A DNA stretch of 64,000 nt from Chelativorans alearensis (GCF_010993735.1 NZ_WQNI01000017.1:1-64000); one strand, 5' to 3'. Shown: positions 27,847-36,735, counted from the stretch's first letter. The notes: generated from the sequence alone by a model not told the origin. Numbers and translations: made by a program.

Positions 27847-28322
27847 AGTCTTCGCTTACTGGGAACGACAACTATCTTGAGAATTTCCATCCGGGCGCGA
27901 TCCACAGGCACGCCCGAGGCAAGACGGTCACCGAGCTCGAGAACGTGCAAATCACCAACATGGTGATGAACACGGCACAGTCGCACTTCAATGAAGACAT
28001 AATGACGCGCGATCCGCGCAAGCATCGTCTCGTCTATGGGGGAGTCACCGCCTCGATCGCCATCGGTCTGGCCGCGGAGGACACGGCGGAGAACGCGTTG
28101 GCGGAACTGTCGATGGATAAGATCCGCTTTCCTGCCTCGGTGTTCCACGGCGATACGATCTACGCCTTTACCGAGGTCCTCGCGGTCGAAGACAGCCCCG
28201 ATCGGCCCGACGCGGGCATCGTGACCTTCCGGCATTGGGGGGTGAACCAGAACCAGATCGTCGTCTTCGAGGGCGAACGCAGAGTGCTGATAAAGCGAGG
28301 CAGCCATTGGCAGGACAAGTGA
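27843..28322 (+). CDS. MaoC-like hydratase, mesaconyl/itaconyl-CoA hydratase-like
   Basis: A 159-residue MaoC protein opening NDNYLENFHPGAIHRHARGKTVTE and containing NMVMNTAQSHFNED (about 40-53), the form of the hydratase motif found in hydratases of C4-C5 dicarboxyl-CoA esters, with Asn and His as the visible catalytic pair. The C-terminal part again has PDAGIVTFRHWGVNQ. It overlaps the preceding dehydrogenase by four bases and is followed by a CoA-transferase. The substrate assignment is by resemblance only. Confidence 0.87.
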   Translation: MKSSLTGNDNYLENFHPGAIHRHARGKTVTELENVQITNMVMNTAQSHFNEDIMTRDPRKHRLVYGGVTASIAIGLAAEDTAENALAELSMDKIRFPASVFHGDTIYAFTEVLAVEDSPDRPDAGIVTFRHWGVNQNQIVVFEGERRVLIKRGSHWQDK

Positions 28323-28324
28323 CC

Positions 28325-29545
28325 ATGGAGACCGGGGCTGGCGCGCTTGACGGGGTGATAGTCGTCGATCTGACGCAGCACCTGTCCGGGCCCTATTGCA
28401 CGCAACTGCTCGCGGACCAGGGCGCGACCGTCGTCAAGGTCGAGCCGCCCTCGGGCGACAGCATCCGCCATGCCGGGCCGTTTCATGCCGACGACCCGCT
28501 CCAGGCCTATGGTGGGTATTTCCAGAGCGTCAATCGCAACAAGCTCGGGATCGCTGTCGATCTCAAGAATCTGGAGGGCGTCTCCGTCTTCAAGGAGCTC
28601 GTCCGCCAGGCCGATGTCGTTGTCGAGAATTACCGGGCGGGCGTGATGGAGCGGCTGGGTCTTTCCTATGACGTGCTGAGGGAGATCAACCCGCGGTTAG
28701 TCTATGCAACGGTGCGCGGCTTCGGCGATCCGCGATCGGGACGCAGCCCCTATTCGGACTGGCCGTCCTACGACGTGGTCGCGCAGGCTTTCGGCGGAAT
28801 CATCGGGATAACCGGCGACGATCCGGAGCATCCGGCAAAGGTCGGCCCCGGTGTCGGCGACATTTTCCCCGGCACTCTGACGACCGTCGGCATCCTCTCG
28901 GCGCTTTACCGCGCGCAGAAGACCGGGCAGGGGCAGTTCGTCGATGTCGGCATGGCCGACGCGATCCTCGCGCTTTGCGAACGGATCGTCTATCAGCATT
29001 CCTACCAGGGGCGCGTGCCCGCCCAGGAAGGTCGGATTCACCCCGTGTTTTCGCCCTTCGGGATGTTTCCCACCAAGGATGGCTTCGTCACCATCGCCGG
29101 CCACCTCGACGCCTCCTGGGCGATCCTGACACGCGAAATGGGGCAGCCGGAACTGGCGTGCGATGCCCGTTTCTGCGACCGTCATGCGCGGGTCAGGAAC
29201 AACCATCTCGTCTACGAGGTGGTAAGCGCTTGGACCAGCCGGCACACCAAGAAGGAGCTGCTTGGCATTCTGGGCGGAAAGGTTCCCTTCGGCCCAGTCT
29301 ACAACATCGCGGAAATCTTCGATGACCCGCATTTCAAGGCGCGCAGGATGCTGGTTCCGGTCGAACAGCCGGGCATCGAAGCGAAAGTGGTGATTGCCAA
29401 CACGCCGATCCACATGAGCGGGACCCCCGGTGGCGTGCGCCACCGCGCGCCGCTGCTAGGAGAACACACCGACGACGTCCTCGGGCGGTTCGGCTTCTCT
29501 CCGGCGGAGATCGATACGCTGCGCGAATGCGGAGCGGTGAAATGA
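28325..29545 (+). CDS. Class III CoA-transferase (CaiB/BaiF family)
   Basis: A 406-residue CoA-transferase. It begins ALDGVIVVDLTQHLSGPYCTQLLADQG and keeps the catalytic aspartate in VGMADAILAL (about residue 215), unlike the protein at 20972. Other family marks are VVENYRAGVMERLGLSYD and the C-terminal APLLGEHTDDVL. Members of this family activate mesaconate, itaconate, citramalate, oxalate or carnitine by taking CoA from another thioester. Between a MaoC hydratase and a malyl-CoA-lyase-type enzyme, a dicarboxylate CoA acceptor is the best guess. ATG 28325 has CAGGA upstream. Confidence 0.92.
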   Translation: METGAGALDGVIVVDLTQHLSGPYCTQLLADQGATVVKVEPPSGDSIRHAGPFHADDPLQAYGGYFQSVNRNKLGIAVDLKNLEGVSVFKELVRQADVVVENYRAGVMERLGLSYDVLREINPRLVYATVRGFGDPRSGRSPYSDWPSYDVVAQAFGGIIGITGDDPEHPAKVGPGVGDIFPGTLTTVGILSALYRAQKTGQGQFVDVGMADAILALCERIVYQHSYQGRVPAQEGRIHPVFSPFGMFPTKDGFVTIAGHLDASWAILTREMGQPELACDARFCDRHARVRNNHLVYEVVSAWTSRHTKKELLGILGGKVPFGPVYNIAEIFDDPHFKARRMLVPVEQPGIEAKVVIANTPIHMSGTPGGVRHRAPLLGEHTDDVLGRFGFSPAEIDTLRECGAVK

Positions 29546-29575
29546 GTGCATCATTCACAAACAATGGAAGTTGAT

Positions 29576-30487
29576 ATGACCCACCAGCGTCCCATGCGGC
29601 TGCGTCGCGTCGAGCTTGCGGTGCCGGCCTCGAACGAAAAGGTAATGGCCAAGGCTGCGGCCAGCGAAGCCGATCTCGTGTTCCTCGACAACGAGGACTC
29701 CGTCGCGCCGAGTGCCAAGGTCGAGTCGCGCGAGAAGATCGTCCAGGCCCTGAAGAATCTCGACTGGAGCGGCAAGACCACCTGTGTCCGGATCAACGAG
29801 CTTGGCAGCGAATGGGCCCATGAAGACATCATCCACGTGGTCGATAATGCCCATGAGCAGCTGGACCTGATCATGGTTCCCAAGGTCAGGACGCCCAGCG
29901 ACGTTCTGTTCGTCGACACGCTGCTGACCGGGATCGAGAAGAAGCTGAAGCTGACGAAGACGATCGGCCTTGAGGTCCTCATCGAGGAGGTCGAGGCGAT
30001 GATCAACGTCGAGGCGATCGCCCGCTGCACGCCGCGGCTCGAGGCACTGATCTTCGGAATGGGCGACTATTCCGCCTCGCAGGGTGTCGACCGCAAGGCC
30101 ATCGCCGCTGGTGAATATCCCGGCGACCATTGGCATTACCAGCGTAGCAAGATGGTGATCGCCTGCCGCGCGGCGGGGATCGAGGCTGTCGACGGACCGC
30201 AGGGCAATTTCCGCGACACCGAGACCTATGCGCGCGAGGCGGCTCGGGCGCGCATCCTGGGCTGCGTCGGCAAATGGGCCATTCACCCGGTACAGATCCC
30301 GATCGCGCTCGAGGCGTTCACCCCGCTGCAGGAGGACGTCGACCTGGCCAGGCGCATTGTCGGGACCTTCAAGAAGGCCGAAGCGGAAGGGCAGGGCACG
30401 ATCGTCATCGACGGCGTCATGTTCGACGCCGCGTCAGTGCGCAGCCGGCAGAACATCGTCGATCGGGCTGACCTGATCGGAATGTAA
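29576..30487 (+). CDS. CitE-like malyl-CoA/citramalyl-CoA lyase family protein
   Basis: A 303-residue TIM-barrel lyase. It shows ADLVFLDNEDSVAP (about 28-41), VRINELGSEW, MVPKV, the acidic GLEVLIEEVEAMINVEAIA with the metal-binding Glu, and near the end KWAIHPVQIPIALEAFTP. This is closest in layout to L-malyl-CoA/beta-methylmalyl-CoA lyases (Mcl1), which split malyl-CoA-type esters into glyoxylate or pyruvate plus an acyl-CoA. The usual LDLEDSV reads LDNEDSV. ATG 29576 has GGAAG upstream. It is probably the carbon-carbon cleaving step of this operon. Confidence 0.92.
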   Translation: MTHQRPMRLRRVELAVPASNEKVMAKAAASEADLVFLDNEDSVAPSAKVESREKIVQALKNLDWSGKTTCVRINELGSEWAHEDIIHVVDNAHEQLDLIMVPKVRTPSDVLFVDTLLTGIEKKLKLTKTIGLEVLIEEVEAMINVEAIARCTPRLEALIFGMGDYSASQGVDRKAIAAGEYPGDHWHYQRSKMVIACRAAGIEAVDGPQGNFRDTETYAREAARARILGCVGKWAIHPVQIPIALEAFTPLQEDVDLARRIVGTFKKAEAEGQGTIVIDGVMFDAASVRSRQNIVDRADLIGM

Positions 30488-30503
30488 GCGTGGGGAGAAA
30501 GCC

Positions 30504-32231
30504 ATGAAACAGCCTGAATACGAGGTGGTCTGGCCGCTCGGACCGACCGTTGGCATCGAGAAATCGACCGCCGATGGACTGCCGAATCTCAATGGCAAGA
30601 CCGTCGTCGAAGTGTGGGACGGGGTGTTTCGAGGCGACGAGGTTTTCCCGATCCTGCGGGAGGAGCTTCGCAAGGCCTTCCCGGAGGTGAAGATCGTTCC
30701 CTTCGAGACGATGGGAATCCCTTATGGCGACATAAAGCAGTACGTCGCCAAGCTGCCGGATCGCTTGCGGGAACAGGGTGCCGATGCGGTCATCGTCGGG
30801 GTCGGCGCCTGTGGCGGCTGCACACCCAAGGTAATGTGGATGAGCATGGCCGCCGAACAGGCCGGCATACCGGCCGTGTCGATCATCGCAACCGGGTTTC
30901 TTGCGCAGGCACGCACGTTTGCCCGTGGACTTGGCGGGGAGGACACTCCGCTTGCCGAATATCCCGGCGTGCCCATGGTCGATTCTGCCGAAGCGCTACG
31001 GCAGAAGGTCATCTCCACGATCGCCCCGAAGGCGATCGAAGGGCTTTGCAGTCGGGGTGAGACAGGTGATGCGGGTGACGGCGAGCCGAACCGGAGCGAC
31101 ATCGTCTATCGCGGATCGCTTGATGGCGTGCACGAGTTCTTCGAGGAGAAGGAGTGGTCGGACGGTCTGCCGATCATTCCGCCGACCCGGGACAGGGTGG
31201 AGGAATTCCTGCGCTTTACCGACCGCGCGCCGGACGAGGTGCTCGGCGTCTGCTATCCAGAGTCGCGTGAGGCCACGGTCTGGAACATCGCGGTCAACGG
31301 CGTCATGGCAGGTTGTCGCCCCGAATATATGCCGGTGCTTCTGGCCGTCGTCGAGGCGATGATCGATCCGACCTTCAAGATGGAGCTCGGCGGTACCACG
31401 CCCGGGTGGGAGCCGCTCGTCATCATCAATGGCCCGATCGTCAAGGAACTCGATTTCAATTACGGCTCCGGCGTGATGCGGGTCGGGCGGCGTGCGAATA
31501 CCAGTATCGGGCGTTTCGTGCGCCTCTACATGCGCAACCTGTCCGGACTCCGGATTCATGCGCATGGCGGCGAAGGGGGTGGCACCGATAAGGGAACGAT
31601 CGGGATGTCGTTCAACATGGTGCTCGCCGAGAACGAGGATGCCGTACGGGATATTGGCTGGCAGCCCTTCAGCGCCGATTGTGGCTTCGAGGCGGGCGAG
31701 AACGTTGTGACCGTCCAAAGCTGCATGTCGATGACCCAGCCCGTCTATACCGGCGGCAAGAAGGCGATCGAGCACATGGAGATTATCTTCGACGTGATCG
31801 GCGAGGCGATGAAGTACCGTTCCTGGGGTTACATCCGCGACCGGACCGCCTATCCGATGATCGTGATGAGCCCCAGTGTCGCCCGCGCCTTCGCGGAAGA
31901 CGGCTGGAGCAAGCTCGATATCAAGACCTACCTCTACGAAAAGACGCTGATACCGGCCGGGTTGGCCGAGAGATACGCCCACGCCAACGGCGTCAACCAT
32001 TACTCGATCAAGGATTATGTCGAGCGGGGTCTCACGCCTAGGGAATACTACGAATCCGATGACCCGAACCGGCTCGTGCGCTGTCTCGTCGAGCCCGAGC
32101 AGATCGGCATCGTGATTTCGGGAGATCCCGGGCGAAACCAGACCCGCGGGTATCCGCAGAATTCGAAAATCGGAATCCCGGTCAGCAAGCGAATTGAACT
32201 GCCACGGAACTGGGCGTTGCGGGCGGCGTGA
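30504..32231 (+). CDS. Large protein with UGSC-like Cys-Gly-Gly-Cys domain, function unknown
   Basis: I do not know the function. The first part (about 25-180 of 575) resembles UGSC-family proteins, named for a selenocysteine-Gly-Ser-Cys motif; here the motif is GACGGCTP (about 103-110), encoded TGT-GGC-GGC-TGC, so Cys replaces Sec. The remaining 380 residues start with SDGLPIIPPTRDRVEEFL, continue with VNGVMAGCRPEYMPVLLAVVEA and GGTTPGWEPLVIINGPI, and contain GSGVMRVGRRANTSIGRFVRL; this second part is usually a separate protein as far as I recall. No signal peptide or membrane segment is seen. A paralogue with the same two-part build lies at 39568-41331. Both belong to operons with MmgE/PrpD and CoA genes, so a role in the same pathway is likely. 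Confidence 0.75.
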   Translation: MKQPEYEVVWPLGPTVGIEKSTADGLPNLNGKTVVEVWDGVFRGDEVFPILREELRKAFPEVKIVPFETMGIPYGDIKQYVAKLPDRLREQGADAVIVGVGACGGCTPKVMWMSMAAEQAGIPAVSIIATGFLAQARTFARGLGGEDTPLAEYPGVPMVDSAEALRQKVISTIAPKAIEGLCSRGETGDAGDGEPNRSDIVYRGSLDGVHEFFEEKEWSDGLPIIPPTRDRVEEFLRFTDRAPDEVLGVCYPESREATVWNIAVNGVMAGCRPEYMPVLLAVVEAMIDPTFKMELGGTTPGWEPLVIINGPIVKELDFNYGSGVMRVGRRANTSIGRFVRLYMRNLSGLRIHAHGGEGGGTDKGTIGMSFNMVLAENEDAVRDIGWQPFSADCGFEAGENVVTVQSCMSMTQPVYTGGKKAIEHMEIIFDVIGEAMKYRSWGYIRDRTAYPMIVMSPSVARAFAEDGWSKLDIKTYLYEKTLIPAGLAERYAHANGVNHYSIKDYVERGLTPREYYESDDPNRLVRCLVEPEQIGIVISGDPGRNQTRGYPQNSKIGIPVSKRIELPRNWALRAA

Positions 32232-32249
32232 AGGGAGGAAGGCAAGGAT

Positions 32250-33002
32250 ATGGATCTCGAGCTTGAAGGCAAGACGGCGCTGGTGACCGGAGGAAGCGCC
32301 GGGCTGGGCAGGGCGATCGCCGCCGGATTAGCGGGCGAGGGCGTGCGGCTCTGCATCGCCGCCCGCCGCCCGGAGATGCTCGAAGATGCAGCCGGGGAAC
32401 TCGCTGCCATATCCGGAAAGCGTCCAGTCCTGGTTCAGGCCGACATGATGGAGAAGGGGGCGGCTGTGCGCCTGGCCGAAGAGGCGATCCGCGGCCTCGG
32501 CCACGTCGATATCCTGGTGAACTCCGCGGGCGTCGGGCGGCCTGTCAAGCTCGATACGCCGGAAGAGACCTGGGACGAGGTCATCATGATGAACTTCACA
32601 AGCCGCCGGCAGCTTATCCAGGCGCTCCTGCCAAGAATGATGGAGCGGGGCTGGGGCCGGATCATCAACATCACGGGGGGATCCGAGCCGACGAAGATCA
32701 ATGCCGGCTTCTCCGGCAAGGCTGCGCTTCAGGCATGGTGCAAGGGGGTGTCGCGCGAGGTCGGGAAACACGGGATCACGATCAACGCGGTCGCGCCGGG
32801 GCGTCTTCTGAGCGAGCAGGCCTATCGCCGGTATACCGAGGAGGAGCGCGCCGCCTTCGCCGCGAAGGAGGTGCCTGTCGGTCGGCTCGGCTATCCCGGG
32901 GAACTTGCCAACGTCGCGGTGTTTCTCGCCTCGCCCAAGGCGAGTTATGTCACCGGCGCGGTGGTGCCGGTTGACGGCGGTATGCGTCGCTATGCGTTCT
33001 GA
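32250..33002 (+). CDS. Short-chain dehydrogenase/reductase without the usual catalytic Tyr
   Basis: A 250-residue SDR with the cofactor motif TGGSAGLGRAIAAGLA (about 14-29) and NSAGVGRP. At the active site, where SDRs read YxxxK, the sequence is INAGFSGKAAL: Lys is kept but Gly stands in place of Tyr with Phe next to it, and the preceding catalytic Ser position reads NITGG. The C-terminus is normal (YVTGAVVPVDGGMRRYAF). The protein may use a different chemistry, as in SDR-fold dienoyl-CoA reductases, or bind without reducing. It lies 18 bases after the UGSC-like gene. Confidence 0.87.
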   Translation: MDLELEGKTALVTGGSAGLGRAIAAGLAGEGVRLCIAARRPEMLEDAAGELAAISGKRPVLVQADMMEKGAAVRLAEEAIRGLGHVDILVNSAGVGRPVKLDTPEETWDEVIMMNFTSRRQLIQALLPRMMERGWGRIINITGGSEPTKINAGFSGKAALQAWCKGVSREVGKHGITINAVAPGRLLSEQAYRRYTEEERAAFAAKEVPVGRLGYPGELANVAVFLASPKASYVTGAVVPVDGGMRRYAF

Positions 33003-33053
33003 TAATTCCCCGAAGATCGGCTGTGCGCCGGCAGGCAAGGTGGCGGGCGGCCC

Positions 33054-34010
33054 ATGACCATCCTCATCACGGAAGAAGAGAGCCGCGATCTGATCGCGCT
33101 CGATGCCGCGATCCCGGTCATCGAGTCCATGTTTCGCTCGGCGGGCCAGGGTGAGACCGGGAATTCGGAGCGGTTCGAACTGCCGGCCGGGGACGGGTAT
33201 CTCCTGTTCCGGGCCGGTTCGCTGCAGGCCGAAGGCCGCGTGGGATTCAAGCTGCTGTCGAGCTTCGGCTCCGGTCCCCGGCTCATGTGGAATTTCCTTT
33301 ATGACACTCGCACGGGCGAGCTTCTGGCCATCGTCCAGTCACGCGCGATCAGCAAGCTCCGAACCGCGGCGGCGAGCGCCGTGGCTGCGAAATACCTGTC
33401 CCCGGCGACGGCCAGCGTCGTCGGCATGTACGGGACCGGTCGCCAGGCCGAGGCGCAGCTTGCCGCCATCTGCCGTGTGCGCCCGATCAAAGCGGCCATA
33501 GTCTATGGCCGCGATCCGAAACGGAGGACCGAGTTTTGCGGCGCTATGTCGGCACAGCTTGGCATCGATGTCAGCCCGGTCGCCGCGCCGCAGGAGGTGC
33601 CTCGGAACGCCGACATCATCGTGACGATCACCAATTCGGAAAAGCCGGTTCTCTCGGCCAACTGGCTTGAACGGCCCTGCCTGATCGTCGCCGTCGGCGC
33701 GAACGAATGGTACGAGCGGGAGATCGACGAAACCGTCGTCGCCCGCGCTGCGCTCGTGGTGGTGGACGACAGGGAGGATGCACGCCGGCACTGCGGCGAT
33801 CTTCTCTATGCCGCGGCCAAAGACGCCTTCCGTTGGAAAGATGTGGTCACGCTTGGCGAGATCGTCGCGGAATCGGTCGAAACGCCGGCCTTCGGCGAGG
33901 GGATCATTCTCTTTGAATCGCAGGGGATCGCGCTCGAGGACGTGGCCGTGACCTCGGCCGTCTACGACGCGGCCGTCAATGCCGGGCTTGGCCGGGAGGT
34001 GAAGCTTTGA
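33054..34010 (+). CDS. Ornithine cyclodeaminase/mu-crystallin family protein
   Basis: A 318-residue NAD(P)-binding protein of the OCD/mu-crystallin fold. It has LRTAAASAVAAKYLSP (about 102-117), the Rossmann segment VVGMYGTGRQAEAQLAA (about 122-138) and GANEWYEREID. Members act as imine reductases (pyrroline-2-carboxylate, ketimines), alanine dehydrogenases or cyclodeaminases. The nucleotide motif is GTGRQ where GSGxQ is usual, an ordinary change. It is distinct from the OCD-fold protein at 51000. Its role in a CoA-ester operon is not obvious; reduction of an imine or keto intermediate is possible. Confidence 0.86.
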   Translation: MTILITEEESRDLIALDAAIPVIESMFRSAGQGETGNSERFELPAGDGYLLFRAGSLQAEGRVGFKLLSSFGSGPRLMWNFLYDTRTGELLAIVQSRAISKLRTAAASAVAAKYLSPATASVVGMYGTGRQAEAQLAAICRVRPIKAAIVYGRDPKRRTEFCGAMSAQLGIDVSPVAAPQEVPRNADIIVTITNSEKPVLSANWLERPCLIVAVGANEWYEREIDETVVARAALVVVDDREDARRHCGDLLYAAAKDAFRWKDVVTLGEIVAESVETPAFGEGIILFESQGIALEDVAVTSAVYDAAVNAGLGREVKL

Positions 34011-34056
34011 GGCCGCGGGTCACCGTTTTTCCGACAACCGGGAGGAGTGGAAGCTG

Positions 34057-34764
34057 ATGACGACCAGATGGGAAACCACCACGGTCAACGGGTCACCCAT
34101 GCGTGTCTACCTGGGCATTCCGGATCGCCCGCGGCGCCATCCCGGGATCATCGTCGCCCAGCACGGCTCGGGAGTCGACGCGTTTCTTCAGGACGTTGTG
34201 CACCGGCTCCACCGTGAAGGTTACGCCGTCGCGGCGCCCGAGCTGTTCCACCGTCAGCCGGAGGGGCTGGGTCTGACGGAGCGCCTCGTGCTCATGCGGG
34301 ACGATGACCTCGTCGCCGACATCTCCGCCGCGATCGCGGTGCTGCGCGGGCTCGATCCGCATCTGGGGACTCTTGGCGTTGTCGGGTTCTGCATGGGCGG
34401 GCGGGTCTCCTATCTGGCGGCGTGCGCGATCCCCGGGTTCAAGGCTGCGGCGGTCTTCTACGGCGGCAATATCCTCAAGGCGTGGGGAGACGGACCGACA
34501 GCGCTGGAGCGCAGCGAAGGACTTGACTGCCCGCTGATTGGATTCTTCGGAGCCGAGGACAAGAACCCCTCGCCGGAAGACGTGAACCTGATCCACCAGG
34601 AGCTTGCCCGGCTCGGGAAGTGGCACGAGTTCCACAGCTATCAGGATACCGGACATGCATTCCTCAGCTTCGGAAATCCGGACCGCTACCGGCCGCGCGC
34701 TGCCCGCGGAGCCTGGGGCGAATTGCTGGCCTTCTTCGACGACCGTCTTTGGGACGCAGCCTAG
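34057..34764 (+). CDS. Dienelactone hydrolase family protein
   Basis: A 235-residue alpha/beta hydrolase. The nucleophile elbow is GFCMGG (about 110-115), a cysteine as in dienelactone hydrolase, and the catalytic His is in QDTGHAF (about 198-204); an acidic residue in GAEDKNPS completes the triad. It starts with MTTRWETTTVNGSPMRVY, and AGGAG is present before ATG 34057. Classical members open a lactone ring during aromatic breakdown; here the substrate is unknown. It ends 12 bases before the next gene. Confidence 0.92.
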   Translation: MTTRWETTTVNGSPMRVYLGIPDRPRRHPGIIVAQHGSGVDAFLQDVVHRLHREGYAVAAPELFHRQPEGLGLTERLVLMRDDDLVADISAAIAVLRGLDPHLGTLGVVGFCMGGRVSYLAACAIPGFKAAAVFYGGNILKAWGDGPTALERSEGLDCPLIGFFGAEDKNPSPEDVNLIHQELARLGKWHEFHSYQDTGHAFLSFGNPDRYRPRAARGAWGELLAFFDDRLWDAA

Positions 34765-34776
34765 GGACCGGGCCCG

Positions 34777-36690
34777 ATGGACAGGATCCAAGAGCATCTT
34801 GTCGACCTGGCGCTAGCCGTGAAATTCGATGCGCTTTCCTGCGACGAGATCGCGCTGGCCAAGGCAGGTCTGGTCGCCTGTCTCGGGAACATTGTTACCG
34901 CCCTGTCGCACGACGTTTGCCGAACGGCCCACCGGCTGGCGGGTAGGTCGCCGCAGAGATGTGGCGCCGCGCTGATTGGAACGCGGACCGGAACCTCGGT
35001 CGAATTGGCTGCCTTCGCCAATGCAACGGCAGCGCTCTGCCTGGAGCCGGGTGACGACGCGGCAAGGCGTCAGGGCGTCATCGTGCCTGCTGTCCTCGCT
35101 TCGGCCGAAAGTGCCCAAGCCTCGGGCCGCATGCTGATCGAGGCGCTGGTGGCGGGCGAAAGAACGGCCTGCTGGCTTCAGAAGCGCTACCCGCTCTCGG
35201 ACGGGTTCTCTCCAGCAAGTTTCGCCAGCATCGGCAGCGCACTCGGTTGCGGCAGGGTTTTCGGTCTGTCGCGGGATCAGCTTGGGCAGGCGGCGTCGCT
35301 GGCCGCGATGACATCCGTCTTCCTGCTGGAGACCGAACCAGGGTGCCCGCTGTCCTCACACCAGCCGGCCGGTGCCTACGCAGCCCGCGCCGGAGCCTTC
35401 GCGGCGTTGGCCGCCCGCGAGGGGATGACCGGGCCGGCGCGGCCCTTCGAAGGCAAGACCGGATGGGTGGCCGAACTGGCCGGAGAGGCTATCGCCGAGG
35501 ATCCGGCCGTGGCCGGCATGGAGATCCCGACGGTCGCAAAAGCCCCCGTTGCGGAGAACCTCAAGATCCGGTTCGAGCGGCAGGTCGCCCCCGTTCTGGG
35601 CGGACGGAAGGCTGCCGATCTCTGGGACCGGATCTGGTCGGTCGAGGCTCTCCCCGAGGTCTGGATGGTTTTCGACTGCCTTCGCCGTCGGTGTATCGCC
35701 GCTGGCCTGAACCGGTCCAGCCCGACCGTGCCGAGCCTTGGAAAAGGACATAGCAGGAGGAGCGTATTGCCCGTGTCAGGATATCCAGACAGACCCATCC
35801 GAATAATCGTCCCCGGCTCGAAAGGCGGGCCCGGCAATATCATCGCAGATACGATTGCAGAGAAGCTATCGGCGGCCTTGTCGCAGCCCATCGAGATCGC
35901 GCCGGCGAAGAGCCAGACGGCCGGACTGAAGGAGACTGCCGAGGCGCCGCCTGACGGCTATACCCTCGGGATGGGGGGTGGCTCCTTCTTTCTAAGCGCT
36001 GCACTTTACAAGTCGCTGCCTTTCGATCCCCGCGCCGACTTCGCCCCGGTCAATCTCGTGGCCGGCATCGCCAATGTCCTCGTCGTGCACCCCTCTGTTC
36101 CGGTGCTCACGGTCGCCGAATTCATCGACTACGCCAAGGCGAACCCCGGCGTTCTCAAGTACGGCTCCAGCGGCTACGGAAGCCCTCCGCACATCGCCGG
36201 TGCGACCTTCGCCCGGATGGCCGGCATCGATATCGTCCACGTTTCCCACAAAGGTCATGTGGTCGCCGGGAACACCCTGGCAGAGGGAAAGGAACTGCAA
36301 CTCATGTTCGATGCCGTCCCGACCGCCATGTCCCACATCCGGGCTGGAGAACTGCGTGGCCTTGGCGTCACCACGAGCCGGCGTCTGCCGGCCCTCCCGG
36401 ACATCCCGACCATCGCGGAAGAGGGCCTGCCGGGTTACGAACTCAACCCGTTCATGGGAATGCTGGCCCCGGCAGGAACGCCGGAGGAGGTGCTGGAGAA
36501 GATCGCGGTCGAGGTCGGAAAGATTACGCGGATGCCCGACGTGCGGCAAAAACTGGAGGCCATCGGGATCGAGGCCGTCAGTTCGACCCGCAAGGAGTTC
36601 ACGTCCTATATGACCGGCCAGTTCGCGACTTGGGCGAAGGCCCTCGAAGCGGCGGGCATCGAGCCTCTGGAGGCGCCCAAGATCGCCTAG
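34777..36690 (+). CDS. Fusion of an internally deleted MmgE/PrpD domain to a signal-less TctC/Bug domain
   Basis: The 637-residue frame joins two unrelated families. Residues 1 to about 235 match the first domain of MmgE/PrpD (FGLSRDQLGQAASLAAM, PFEGKTGWVAELAG); about 170 residues of the second domain are missing and the family C-terminal helix reappears at about 275-300 (WDRIWSVEALPEV). From about 331 a complete Bug solute-binding domain follows (YPDRPIRIIVPGSKGG, then PDGYTLGMGGGS and YGSSGYGSPPHIAGATFARMAG), beginning where a mature Bug protein would begin, without signal peptide. AGGAGGAG at 35755-35762 precedes in-frame TTG 35767 and GTG 35773, so the Bug part could also be translated separately. 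A cytosolic Bug domain cannot serve the transporter in the normal way. It may be a decaying fusion or a ligand sensor. Confidence 0.82.
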   Translation: MDRIQEHLVDLALAVKFDALSCDEIALAKAGLVACLGNIVTALSHDVCRTAHRLAGRSPQRCGAALIGTRTGTSVELAAFANATAALCLEPGDDAARRQGVIVPAVLASAESAQASGRMLIEALVAGERTACWLQKRYPLSDGFSPASFASIGSALGCGRVFGLSRDQLGQAASLAAMTSVFLLETEPGCPLSSHQPAGAYAARAGAFAALAAREGMTGPARPFEGKTGWVAELAGEAIAEDPAVAGMEIPTVAKAPVAENLKIRFERQVAPVLGGRKAADLWDRIWSVEALPEVWMVFDCLRRRCIAAGLNRSSPTVPSLGKGHSRRSVLPVSGYPDRPIRIIVPGSKGGPGNIIADTIAEKLSAALSQPIEIAPAKSQTAGLKETAEAPPDGYTLGMGGGSFFLSAALYKSLPFDPRADFAPVNLVAGIANVLVVHPSVPVLTVAEFIDYAKANPGVLKYGSSGYGSPPHIAGATFARMAGIDIVHVSHKGHVVAGNTLAEGKELQLMFDAVPTAMSHIRAGELRGLGVTTSRRLPALPDIPTIAEEGLPGYELNPFMGMLAPAGTPEEVLEKIAVEVGKITRMPDVRQKLEAIGIEAVSSTRKEFTSYMTGQFATWAKALEAAGIEPLEAPKIA

Positions 36691-36699
36691 CGCTATTCC

Positions 36700-36728
36700 C
36701 GCGCGCCGGTACTTGCCGCCGGCGCGCG
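36700..36728. terminator. Bidirectional terminator between convergent operons
   Basis: CGCGCGCCGG (36700-36709) and CCGGCGCGCG (36719-36728) pair perfectly over ten bases. The hairpin lies in the 45-base gap between the two convergent operon ends. Confidence 0.7.
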
Positions 36729-36735
36729 TCCCGGC

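Noticed and set aside
30810-30830. Possible selenocysteine at the UGSC-like motif
   Set aside because: The motif is coded TGT-GGC-GGC-TGC with no TGA, and the paralogue also has Cys, so no recoding is needed.
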